From Didymodactylos carnosus (lineage: Eukaryota > Rotifera > Eurotatoria > Philodinida > Philodinidae), in contig CAJNOQ010000004.1 in assembly GCA_905250885.1 (NCBI GenBank), positions 1-64,000 on the forward strand: a stretch of DNA of 64,000 nt, written 5' to 3'. Numbering within the stretch: the stretch's first letter is position 1; each line of letters opens with the position of its first letter. Positions 36,101 to 47,130 of this stretch are shown here, piece after piece. The position numbers were made by a program, and so were the translations under genes. A model generated the notes under the pieces. That model saw nothing but the letters and a program-made list of their open reading frames with translations, was not told the origin of the DNA and made no database searches.

Positions 36101-38340
36101 ATTGATAGGAAATTTAAAAAATCTTAGTCGATTATTGATAAGGTAAAATAAACAAAAAAAAATGAAATATATCTAATCCTTTTTTTAATAATTGAATTGA
36201 ACATTTTCTTATCATAGATATAATCGTCTATCGGCCATTCCACAATCATTAGCAAATTGTTCGAAATTAGATGAGTTTAATATTGAAGGAAATAATGTAT
36301 CTCAATTGCCCGTACGTATTTCTCTTTTCTTCTTGTTTCAATATTTTTTATTTCAAAAAAAAATGAATTTTATAATTCTAGGAGGGTCTTTTGTCCAGTC
36401 TTGTTCATTTAAATACAATATCCTTAGCTCGAAATAATTTTAATTCATTTCCATTGGGTGGACCAACACAATTTACATCGGTTCATGTAAGAAATTTCAT
36501 TCAAAAATACATTTAAATTATTTTATTTTCATATATATATATATATATTTTTGTTTTCTTTTAGTCTATTAATATGGAATGTAACTCAATCGATAAAATT
36601 CCATTTTCTATATTTTCACTAGCAAAATATTTATCAAAGTTAAATATGCGTGAAAATGCGTTAACATCATTGCCATTAGGTAATTAAAACTTCTTTACTG
36701 TGTATGATTAATCTCTCTCTTTCTCTCTCTCTCTCATTTAGATATTGGGAGTTGGACAGCTATGGTTGAATTGAATTTAGCCACAAATCAATTGACTGTT
36801 ATACCTGAAGATGTTAAAAATTTACAAAATCTTGAAGTTTTAATTATGAGCAATAATCATTTAAAAGTATGATCATTATTATATAAAACAAAAATTTTAT
36901 TATCTAAAATCATTATTTATGTTATTTATTTCTCTGTTTTTTCTAGAGAATTCCACCATCGTTAGGTCAATTAAGAAAATTGAGACATTTAGATTTAGAA
37001 GAAAATAAATTGGATTCTTTACCTCAGGAAATTGGTATGCCAAAATAAAAAAATAAATATATAAATGATCCTACTCTTTTTTCTTCTGGTTTTTTGGGAT
37101 AGAAAACAAAGATAAGTAGATTTTGTAATGGAAAACGGAAAATTTAGCAAAAATGAATATGATAAAACATAGATTTTTTATTAATTAACACTTTAAAGAA
37201 GAAAAAAATTGTTTTTTCAAGTTAGTGAAAAAAAAAGAGAAAATAAAATTTTAACATCCGGAGAGCAGTTTTAGAGATGAAAGTAAGCGAAACAGCAAAT
37301 ATTGATAGAGTGTCTTGCATTATAAACGGTTTAATAGTGCTTAAACAACAACAAAAAAAAAAAAAAAAATTATTTTACAAAATGTTGTTTCTTCTCGCTT
37401 ATTCACACCTCTGAAAGTGTCCTCCGGATGTTACAATCTTATTCTCATATATATAGTTTTTTTCTGTTGACTAGAAAGTTTTTTTTTTCTTCTTCTTTTA
37501 AGTGTTAATTAGTAAAAATTTAGTTGTTTTTTTTTATCACATATATTCAGGCTTTTGTATCTTAATCTATACTAGAGATAGAAATTTTAATTATGAACTA
37601 GTAGAATTAAAAATAAGTACTATTTCATCTTTTCTCATTGCAATATTAATTATTTTTTAGGTTATCTGAGAGAATTGACAAGACTTATTGTCGCTTCGAA
37701 TCAGTTAACACAATTACCACGATCAGTGGGGTATGTAAGAAGAAAAAAAGCAGTAACAATAAATTTTTGCGTCAGTTTTTTGAATATATATACTTTAGAA
37801 TGGATGATCATATGTTGATAAAAAAAAATACAAAAAAGAAAAACAGAAAATATATATTTCAAACTGTCGCTGTTTTTGTTTTTTTTATCGAATCTAAAGT
37901 TTTATATTCATTTTTGTCTAATTATTTAGATCATTGACAAATCTAACACATTTGAATGTTGGTGAAAATAATTTAACTACATTACCAGAAGATATAGGTA
38001 AATATTTTTTGAAATAAATTTGATATATTTTAATCTAACACACTTGATCAATTTAATAGGTCAATTAGAAAAATTAGAACAATTGTATATAAATGATAAC
38101 CAAAATTTAGATGTATTACCCTATGAATTAGCATTGTGTACAAATTTACAAATAATGAGTATTGAAAATTGTCCATTAAGAAGTCTCCCACAAGAAATTG
38201 TCGCTGGTGGACCATCTCTTGTTATACAGGTAATTCTATTGTTTATTTTTTTATATTAAATAAAAACTTTAAATTTTTTATTAAACTCTTTTATTCTATT
38301 TTAGTTTCTCAAAGTTCAAGGACCATTCAATTTAAATTAA
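30107..38340 (+). CDS. SHOC2: SHOC2 leucine-rich-repeat RAS/RAF scaffold, long isoform
   Basis: Exons: 30107-30175, 30238-30297, 35083-35151, 35239-35268, 35331-35516, 35584-35679, 35913-36142, 36218-36311, 36382-36486, 36565-36679, 36742-36866, 36947-37034, 37661-37730, 37930-37997, 38060-38229 and 38305-38340; 536 aa. About 20 tandem LRRs of about 23 residues follow a short charged N-terminus. Hallmarks shared with animal SHOC2/SUR-8 are [57 protein letters not shown] and [14 protein letters not shown]. In the family it brings RAS-family GTPases (MRAS) and protein phosphatase 1 together to dephosphorylate RAF. The N-terminus has GQVTF (residues 19-23), matching the position and pattern of the PP1-binding RVxF-type site of vertebrate SHOC2. 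The 4.8-kb intron 30298-35082 holds an alternative first exon and two transposon remnants. Confidence 0.93.
31323..31672. mobile_element. Palindromic MITE, family copy 2 (in SHOC2 intron)
   Basis: Ends ATATCACCG and CGGTGATGT. The arms carry ATAAAGTTGGTTTTTGAG, AAAAGTGCTTTTTCGTATCC and ATAACCCAGA and their inverted versions. It is closely similar to 26359-26652. The 84-codon frame inside is an accident of the repeat. Confidence 0.8.
33434..33499 (+). CDS. SHOC2: Alternative SHOC2 first exon (short N-terminus)
   Basis: This 22-codon open segment starts [17 protein letters not shown] and ends at a good donor (GTAAGTATG) in phase 0, the phase needed to join the common exon at 35083. An in-frame stop lies just upstream, so this ATG would be its own start. 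Joined to 35083-38340 it gives 515 aa. It has no V-x-F motif, so a protein made from it would lack the candidate PP1 docking site. No promoter element is visible; expression is inferred only from the frame, donor and phase. Confidence 0.5.
33536..34322. mobile_element. Non-autonomous Tc1/mariner-like element (in SHOC2 intron)
   Basis: The left end TA-CACTGATAGCCAAAAGTAT and the complement of the right end, TA-TAGTGGTGAGCAAAAGTAT, form imperfect TIRs. A further CTCGAACTAT block is shared at 33571 and 34280. TA flanks and the GCCAAAAGTAT motif are typical of Tc1-like ends. The 787 bp contain no transposase. Just inside the left end is a perfect 15-bp hairpin (33591-33605 with 33634-33648). Confidence 0.7.
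37252..37433. mobile_element. Short Tc1-like MITE in a SHOC2 intron
   Basis: TAACATCCGGA and its exact complement bound a 182-bp palindrome whose arms match imperfectly for about 40 bp. Read as TA-ACATCCGGAG...CTCCGGATGT-TA it has a TA target duplication. It explains why this intron (37035-37660) is far longer than its neighbours. A poly-A run lies in the centre. Confidence 0.7.
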
Positions 38341-41159
38341 AATGATATTTTATTTATCAACAGTATATTTCCGTTGTATTTACATATATAAATATGTATT
38401 TTTCTTTCTCATGGAAACCGTAACGGATTTTATATGTGCATTGTGCACGACAAAATCCGTATCATAGTCATAAACAAAGCTCTCGAATGTGTGAATATGA
38501 TATATATGTGTCAGTTGGTGTTTCTTCTTTATAAAATACATGGTGTGTTTTTGACCGGTTTACTACAATTTTTTTTTTCGTTCATTTGTTTTTATATTTG
38601 TTTGTCATACTTATACAGATTTTTCGTTTCATTTTTAGCAAAATGTTTTTTCTAAAAAATTTTCTTGTTCAACTGATCAAACAACGTCGGTATATATATA
38701 TATATATAGTTTTTTTGGATAAACATCTGTTTTCACTGGAGAATATGAAAATGATTCTAAACGGTAAACTATTCTATTATAGTTTTCTGTGCAAAGAATT
38801 TATTTTCTCAAAAAAGGATTATCATCCTGTTTAGTAGTAAAAAGGATGCTTGTGACGAATAGATCTAGTAATTTTGAGTGCAAAAATATTAGTTTAACAA
38901 AAGAACAAACTAGATTTTATCCATTCACCGTCCGTTAACGTTGAAGAGGAATGAATAAAGGAGGTGCTGTCAGTAGACCTCTAACACTATCTTCCTTTAT
39001 TTTGTATATTTTCAAGATAAATAAAATATATTTTATGCTACTAAATTAATAAATAGAAGCAAGTGTCTATGTATACATCACATCGTCTGTTATACGATAT
39101 CAACAAAATAGACAGTGGTCGGTCTATGCTTATGGTCTCATTAAGGTTCCCGTTTCTGTCTAAAAAGTCAATTTTCATCAAAAATATCAATTTTAGAATT
39201 TATACATAGTTGGATACTCAGAAATGTTTACTTTCAGAATTTACAGTACTTTCTGACTTAGAGATAAATTTTCATGGCATCAGAAGAAATTTTTGGAAAA
39301 CCCCAAAAAATATAATATTCGATTTCTAGTTTTTGTCATGATACTTCTGAAATTTAGCTATTTTCTGAACACGTTGATTTGTAGAGCAACCTTTTCCAGT
39401 CAAAATGAGACATAGCGCAACTCTGTGTTACTTTCTGATAAAAAGCTACACTCCCTTTTGTTTGGAAAAACTAAACAAAAAAAACTTAAAAAACTCCATT
39501 CTGTTAAGTTGATGCGTCAAATTTTAACTCAATTTTGATACCACCGCGAGTGTCTTAACACTTAAAATAGCGGAGAAATCTTTGTTGCACAAACATCTAC
39601 TTTTTGAAAATTTTATTAAGATCGCATGTTTTGGGACGAAAATAGTTTTGGGGCAGAGGTGCAGTGTGTATCCAAGCGGAGATTTGGCAAAAACATTGAG
39701 AGGCTCTTTTTTCCGCTCTTAACATAGAAAACTATACTTCGAACTATGGGCCATATATTCCCAAAAGAATTTTTGTTCTAACTGCTACGAATCATGAGAA
39801 AATACTTAGGCAAACATTAGCCTGAAAACACATTGGGATGCAGTAGAATAAATTTTTCATAAAAGCCAACCAAGTCTAAAACAGAACGACATAGATTATG
39901 AGTCTAGATTCTTTTCTAGCTAAATTAACGAGACAAGGTCTCAGTTTGGACTTATAGTCTCGGAGAAACAAACTTATGTTCCAGACTAACTAAGTTTTCA
40001 TAGACGACCGACCAGTGTAAGAAATTTTCGGAGCTCCAGACTTCACCAAACTTTGCAAAAGTCTTCGTCTATATACAGCACATTCATAGTGCATATAACT
40101 TAATGCTTTCTTAGCTCTCACTGTAGGATTCCAAAAATTCTGCTCTTTCAAGTAAAAGCTATTCACTTTTAAGAAAAAATAAAGTCATATTCGGAATCAG
40201 CGCATCGAGTTGCATCGAACCACGTATAACACAATAAGTTTAACTATCCATCGAAAGTTTTTCCCAGGACCCTACAAAAACAATTTTTCGAAAAAAGTGA
40301 CTTTTTTTTGAAAACGTTAATTTCTTTATTGAAAAGCATCAGAGATAACTAAATAATGATAATTCTTCATAAAAGGATGGTATACGAGCAAAAAATTCGG
40401 TCTACTAGTAAAAAAATGCTCACTGTGGGTGGAGTTCTTAGCCAACATAACTGTTTCTCAACTATAGTGGTCAATTTCAACTTCAGAAAATTAGCTGAAT
40501 CTCGAGAAAAGAAATACACTACATTACAGATGCATACTTTTGAAAAAAAAGATCAGATAATTGATGTTTCTTATGTGTGAGCATTCGATTTAGAGAAGTA
40601 TTGCAATGTTCTGAGATCATAAATACATCAACAGGAGTTACTGCTGAATTCTATTGAGCAGATTTTAACATCATCTAAGATGTTAAATATTCCACAGATT
40701 ATCACATGATCCACTGTTATTTCTATTTTGTTCGATAATATTATAAAAAAAAATCGATTAATTGTGTTTATTCATGCTATAAAAATAATTATCAACAATA
40801 AACTATTTAGAAAAAGGTCAAATTTTCAACAAATCATTTCATACTATGATATGACCTTGATTATTTTATTTTTTGTATTGGCAGAACCCATCTAGACACT
40901 AATATTTTAGATATAAATGTTAAATATCTCTGCGTCTATAGGATGATCAAACATCAAATACTGATGTCATTTACCTATTTAGTGATAATTTTTTATAGAA
41001 GAGAAAAAAATAAAAGAAAACAAAAAAAAGAGACTCGTTATTATTGGAATAAATTCATATCATTCAACTTAAATTTCTTGTTGAAAACAGGGATAGGAAA
41101 ATCAGAAAACTAAAATTCATATTTGCCCATTAATGTGGTATGTATGAGCAGCTATTAAT
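38341..41159. other. Interval between SHOC2 and the smoothelin-like gene
   Basis: The first part is T-rich SHOC2 3' flank with a short TA run near 38693. A Tc1-like element occupies 39113-40017. The remainder to 41159 shows no exon with protein similarity. Confidence 0.4.
39113..40017. mobile_element. Non-autonomous TIR element, probably Tc1/mariner-like
   Basis: The left CAGTGGTCGGTCTATG and the complement of the right end, CACTGGTCGGTCGTCTATG, pair, with weaker similarity continuing about 60 bp inward. The right end is followed by TA. About 905 bp, no transposase frame. Confidence 0.6.
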
Positions 41160-43656
41160 ATGTCGACAAATGTCCGAACGTTATTAAACAAATTTCAACC
41201 AACACAACAACAAAATGACACAACTGGTTATCATGGTAGTCCAGTGACAATACAAAATGATTCTAAACGATTTCATGATAATCAAAAGTCAAAGTATTAT
41301 TCATTGAATGATGATCGAGAAAAATTATTAAAGTATGAAAATGAAAGAAAAACTGCAACACCGACAATAACAAGACTAATTGATGAAAATTATAGTCAGC
41401 CTTATGGAGTTTATGTGTGTATTCATTGTGGCAAAGATCAAATGGTCACAATTGTTGCTATTAATCCAACAAGTAAGTTTGCTAAAAAATGTCTTTTTAG
41501 CATTTATGAAATCGTTACAATGAAAACAAAGAATTTTTAAACGTTCTACAAAAAAAGGCATCTTGATTTAATAATGCCTCTGTTTGGAGAATTTTATGCA
41601 TACTTTTATGACAAAGTTAGTAAGCCAAGTTTTATAACGATTATTTTATTATCTCTGTTCTCGAATTTAAACTGAAGTCTATTTTAGCATCAAACCTAGT
41701 ACAATTACACAAAACTACTTCAGAATCGGATTTTTTATCTCACAAAAATGAAAAAGTGTTGCTTTCCAGTAATGTTCAGGAACAAAGTTGGAGCACAAGT
41801 ATAAATCAACAACAAAAACAACAACTACAACAGCAGCAACTACAACAACAACACCAACCACAACAACACCAACCACAACTACAACAACAGCAACTACAAC
41901 AACAACAACAATCACAACAACAAAAACAACAACAATTACAACAACAACAATCACAACAACAAAAACAACAGCAATTACAACAACAACAAAAACAACAACT
42001 ACAACAACAACAACTACAACAACAAAAACAATCACTACAACAACAACATGATGTAAGAGAGACTATAATAAATGATATGAACCAACGACGATATTCTCAA
42101 AATTACGATCGTCATCGTTCGTCCCTTTATGGTGAAATTATCGAGGATGCGAACGAAAATGAAGGCGAAATTCATACATATTCTTCAAAACTAAGTATGC
42201 CTGAAAAACATTCAAATGATGTCCCATCACTGAATTATCAACATAAAAATTCTGAACGTGATAATAGTTTTGTTAATATTGAAAAGTCAACAGATCAGGA
42301 ACAATTAGAGCGGAACATTGATGGTCTAGTTGAAAATTGGCTTCGTCATAGTGTAGAACATGTGTCACAGGACAATATAAAAAGTATGTAGAAAATATTT
42401 TATTCGAAAAACTACAAGTGAAATAATTTGAAATTTTAAACTCGACTTGTCTGAACTAACTAAATTTTGTTTTATAACCGTTTTTTCCTTACAGAAAACC
42501 AGTTGTAAAGTAAAATTTATTTAACAAGTGAAATAGCTTGGATATGCTATATCTCTGTTTTTAGACGAAAGACGAGTCCAATCTCAAAACGATAATACAA
42601 GAAGTGGAGATCAACATCAACGAGAACAAATGATGGGAATAAGAGGTGATAAAACTGAACAATCCCAATCAATAAATGCTAAAAATATGGAGTTACAGTT
42701 TGATCCAATACTAGGAAATGTGTTGCTAAAGCAGTCGACTGTTGAGCTCAGAAGAGAATCTAATTACCATGGGAAAAGAGACAGTATTCAAACCATGACA
42801 CGGGAGACATATCGAGATACCGATCCGGGTGACGATGATCAAATGTATTATGCATCAAAATTGGATCGTGACACTGTTTTGCGAAATGAAAGCGAAAAAC
42901 CAATTTGGGCACGCCGACGTTTATCTCATTCAACCGTAAAACCATCCGATTTGATACAGGAACCAGATAAACAAGAAAAATTAGAACCAAAAGCACTAAG
43001 AAGATTGTCGAGAGCTGGTATATCATCTTAAATAAATTTTTTCATTAACTTCTACCTCACTTGATTTAGATCTTGCCACTGATTTTCTCCGAATATCATC
43101 AAAAAGGTAGGATTTTGTACATAGCCTATTTTCCTTCTACATAAACTAATTGATTTTATAGTGCTGACAATGTGAGTAGAAATCCAGCAGTTATCAAAGA
43201 CACCATATTACATTGGTGTCAAGATGTTACACAATATTACAAAGTATAAAACAAATAATTTATTATATTTTTCACAATGTCATTTCGCTTTAGAATGTTA
43301 ATATCAAGAATTTTTCATCAAGTTGGGCGAATGGCATGGCCTTCTGTGCTATAATTCATCGGTATTTTCCTGAAGAATTTAGTTATGATATACTTGATCC
43401 AAATGAGCGTCGAAAAAATTTTGATTTAGCTTTTACTATTGCTCAGTAAGTCCGTTTCAGAAGACTCATTTATGAACTTTAAACAACTTTATGTAATTGT
43501 AGAGAACGTGCGGGAATAGATCCACTGATTGACACAGACGATATGTTAATGATGAAAGACAAACCCGATTGGAAAGTAGTATTTACCTATGTACAAAGCC
43601 TTTATCGGCACCTCTCGCGAATACAACCACCATCTGTTTTACGCGAACGATTTTAA
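41160..43656 (+). CDS. Smoothelin-like calponin-homology protein with Gln-rich tract
   Basis: Seven exons: 41160-41472, 41688-42383, 42565-43017, 43070-43106, 43162-43243, 43294-43445 and 43503-43656; 628 aa. The C-terminal ~115 residues form one CH domain with smoothelin-class signatures: LHWCQDVTQYY, NIKNFSSSWANGMAFCAI, FPEEFSYDIL, RRKNFDLAF and VFTYVQSLYRHL. Smoothelin-type CH domains associate with actin, tropomyosin or calmodulin in contractile or cytoskeletal structures. The rest looks disordered, with a Gln-rich stretch at about residues 145-224 encoded by CAA/CAG-rich DNA (about 41805-42050). A lone CIHCG motif occurs in exon 1. Because the tract is CAA-rich, neighbouring frames are also open there. 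The ATG at 41160 is the first in frame, with no strong context to confirm it. Confidence 0.88.
41805..42050. repeat. Imperfect CAA/CAG trinucleotide repeat
   Basis: About 246 bp of CAA-dominated codons interrupted by CTA, AAA, CAC, CCA and TCA. They encode mostly Gln in the smoothelin-like protein. Likely length-polymorphic. Confidence 0.9.
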
Positions 43657-43853
43657 AGAAACTATTGACTCAGACAAGCCGGTATAAAAGCTATTTTTTA
43701 ATGCTTTTATAGTTTATAAACATATTTTTTTCTAGAATTATTCTCTATGCTTTATTTCTGTAGCGATATTTTTGAATCTACAATTTACTTTTAAGAAGCT
43801 GACCTCATTCATACGTCTATTTATGCAAAAAAAAACTACTCATATCAAATAAT

Positions 43854-44030
43854 ATGAACAGGAAAGTTGCAGAACGAAGGATTTTATCACGAAGTTTCTA
43901 TTATAATTCTGAAAAAAATTTTCGTTATGGTGAGAAACAAGGGTCACCAAGTATAGGATCAAACAGCACTTCGGGACATTTTTTGAAAATAGAACGATCA
44001 TTTCAAAAAGAGAAGTCCAACATAATGTGA
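43854..44030 (+). CDS. Small open frame of 58 codons, uncertain
   Basis: It starts MNRKVAERRILSRSFYYNSE and ends in -KSNIM. Its basic, Ser-rich composition looks more protein-like than nearby random frames. It lies between the stop of the smoothelin-like gene and the convergent CHEK1 stop. AACAG precedes GAAAGTTGC, so it could be an alternative 3' exon of the upstream gene, but no supporting splice phase was proved. It may simply be 3'UTR. Confidence 0.2.
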   Translation: MNRKVAERRILSRSFYYNSEKNFRYGEKQGSPSIGSNSTSGHFLKIERSFQKEKSNIM

Positions 44031-44419
44031 ACTATTGAATACTGTACTAGACGGAAAGGTTAAAAAAATAGTTTTGTTTGAAAATTTCATTTTTATTTAT
44101 TCATAGTTTACTTAATTTCATTTCAAAGATAAAAGAATAAACAACTAACGAAACACGTCCACATATATATCTCACATAAAAATACAAAAAAAGAAAAACT
44201 TTCCTTTATATAAATACTGTGAAAAGACAAAGAAAGAGAATATGACTTAGAAAATGCTACTTTTTACAGATATTTACATAATATAATAGCAGACAAACAC
44301 AGTTTTGAAACAAGTATACGAAATAAAAAACGAATATCTGATGTATTTATCAGTTCATTCAAAAGTACAAAAAAAAACCATTAGAGATGGTCAGAAAAAA
44401 AGAGTATGTATTTTTTACT

Positions 44420-46683
44420 CTAAGTATCCATGGCTTCCATTCTCGAACTAATATTACTACCTCCTGCTATCAGAGTAGAAGTTGTCTTGGATGAATGAAA
44501 ATGATCTGTGGAACCGTTCGTAGATGCTGAAATATGCATTAAACGATCTCTGATTGTGATAAAACGTCGCTTGAATTCAATTCCATCTCCCTTAAATTAG
44601 AAATAACGCGTAAAAAGTGAAAAAACTCTAGTAGCACTTTAACTATACTTTTGATAGACGAAAATCGACCATAATCAAATCAGTAAGTTTAAATATGTTT
44701 GCTTTGAATATCAATTCATTTCGTCGTCTATCTTGTGAAAATACCGTTATCTAGAAGAACAAAAGTAATGATGTATTTATTCCTCGGCCATTATGTAACA
44801 ATGCTGTGAGTTTACTTGATTAGCAGCCGTTGTTTTCCAATGGTAACCCAATTGATCAAATAGTTTCGTCAAATGAGCGATTGTTCCATTGAATGATGAT
44901 GTTAAAACAATACGTGTCATACGATGTACGAGATGTTGAACTGGATTCTAACAAAACATAAAACAGAAACAATGATTATGTGTATTCTAAACTGCTAGAA
45001 ATATAAGAACAATTCTTACTTCTCCCATATCAGATAACGGTATCATTTCAGTATTCAGAACAAGATCATCGAGTCTGACTGGTTGTGAAAAACTATTTAT
45101 CCATGCAGAATCAGATTCTGTATGGATAACCGATGAACTTGTAGTTGGCTGTGTTAATGACACACATTGTTCATTATTTGTAGGTCTAAAAAAGATTTTA
45201 TATCATGTTTTTAATCAAATATTATTTTTAACTAATTTTCTTCTGAAATAAATCACAAAAAAACACTTAATTACATACACAGCATGTTTCTTATAATCAA
45301 TGCGTGGATCGCCTTAAACACGAGAAGAAAAAAGAATAATTTATGTACGTTTAATTTTTAATTTAGGTTTTACCTTGTGTAAATACTTTGATAAACCACG
45401 GATGGGCCTTGATTTCCCGAACAATTGCACGTTTTTGTGGTTCATGTTGTAATAGACGACGTAATAAAGCTGAGAATAAAGAACCATAAGCAATCTGATT
45501 TAAATATCATCTTTCAAAATTTACCGAGAACGAGATTGTCAATTTTTCTCCACGGATTACTAAAACAATCACCCGATGCCCAGCGTAAATATTCCGGATT
45601 TTGTGGTGACGGCTGATCCCATGGCAATTCTTAAAAGAAGAAAACGAAATATAATACAAGATTCTAACGAAGAGAGCAGCACTTACCTCCAGTTAACATC
45701 GCACTCAAAATAATTCCACATGACCAAACATCAACTGGTTCACCACGATAAGGAATTTTAGCCCAAACCTTTCAGAAAAAACAATTATCTTTTTCTTTTC
45801 TATTAAACGAGAGCATGAAACATCTCAGCATACTTCTGGACTCGAATACGGTGCCGTACCACAATATGTTGTTAGATTTCGTTCGATATTATTGTGTCGA
45901 AATAACGTTGCTAATCCAAAATCACAAATTTTCAAAATATCTAAAACAAAACCCAGTAAGAAAATGTTCATAAATGAAAAATAGCATACGTTATTACCAT
46001 CATTGGTGACTAATAAATTTTCCGGCTTCAAATCACGATGTGCAACACCATGTGAATGAAGATATTGCTAGAAAAACGCAAAACATGAATTCTTTTATCG
46101 TATGTACCAAAATAAGACTTACCATTCCCTCAATAATTTGTTTGAAATAATGTTGGGCATGATCTTCAGACATACCAACATCAGGTTCTAAAAAATACAA
46201 ATTTGATAATATTATTAATTAAAATGGTAGAGTAAAAGCGAACCAATTTTGTCGAACAATTCGCCACCGGCTGCATATTCCAAAAATAAATAATAATTTG
46301 ATTGTTGTTGTTTATAACCGTAAAAACGAATGATATTCTCATGTCTCAATGAGCGATGTAAATCAATCTATTAAAGTAAAAACCACACGTTTTCGTAATA
46401 AGTATAAAACTCTTGCAAGACAAATAGAGACTTCAAAAAGCAAACTAAAAAAATTTTAATCACGCTCTTCATTTGCCTCTTTTTTAATAATAACATCATT
46501 TCCATGTAATCGATTCAAATCAATAACTTTCACTGCTGCAAATTCATTTGTGTGAATATTTTTGGCTAATACAACTCTGAAATAAGAGAATAAAAACTAC
46601 AGAGAAATACAGACAGTTTGAAATAGAAAAAACACGTACTCGCCGTAAGCGCCTTCGCCCAATGTTTCGGTAAACTGCCACAT
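44420..46683 (-). CDS. CHEK1: Checkpoint kinase CHK1
   Basis: Fourteen exons in transcription order: 46683-46640, 46576-46477, 46367-46244, 46187-46123, 46067-45998, 45940-45834, 45768-45687, 45629-45525, 45469-45374, 45312-45279, 45185-45020, 44947-44816, 44750-44649 and 44590-44420; 465 aa (human about 476). Kinase landmarks: GEGAYGE (residues 9-15), catalytic Lys31 (AAVKVID), [22 protein letters not shown] (Asp123), [13 protein letters not shown] (Asp141), a [10 protein letters not shown] activation segment and PVDVWSCGI. The linker keeps SFSQP (Ser309), aligned with the ATR site Ser345 of human CHK1, and also has an LTQP site. The C-terminal regulatory domain ([10 protein letters not shown] ... 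[17 protein letters not shown]) is intact. It should act downstream of ATR in the DNA-damage and replication checkpoint in the nucleus. The start follows the IM-W context directly before the kinase domain, so it lacks the short N-terminal extension of vertebrate CHK1. Confidence 0.95.
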
Positions 46684-46701
46684 GATAAATACAAAAACTA
46701 T

Positions 46702-46709
46702 CTAAAAAT
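46702..46709 (-). promoter_or_regulatory. Acceptor-like AG 18 nt before the CHEK1 start codon
   Basis: On the minus strand, TATTTTTAG lies immediately upstream of the short leader and ATG (46683). This parallels the sites before three other genes. Confidence 0.45.
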
Positions 46710-47130
46710 AAAAGTACAAACAAGAGTATTCGTTGTTCTGGAAGAACTTATGCATCCAGTACAATATATTCGACATTTAACCTTTTTTCTTCTGCAAATA
46801 AATATTCTCCTAAATTCGATAGAAAAAGTAATTCCAACTCAATCTATTGTTCTCGTTTGGAGGAAGTAATACTACTAATCACGAGATTGTCCGTATTTTA
46901 GTTATTACTTGACATCATCGACAGCCTTTACTTCACTTATTTTTTTAAAAATTCCCTTCTTTTTGCATACGCGCTGAAAACGTTGGTAGGTTGAGTATAA
47001 ACCAATCCTTAACGTGAAAGGATAGACTACCTATTACAACTAGTTATCTACATTAAGTTGTCTATCTAACGTAAATAAACCATGAGAATCTCACTGATGG
47101 ATGATTTTCATAAATTGTCGGTCAGGATAC
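46710..47130. other. Upstream flank of CHEK1
   Basis: AT-rich, presumably with the CHEK1 promoter region. No motif, repeat or exon recognised. Confidence 0.35.

Noticed and set aside
41715-42035. Minus-strand Val-rich open frame and plus-strand Thr-rich open frame
   Set aside because: Both are shadows of the CAA repeat in the smoothelin-like gene.
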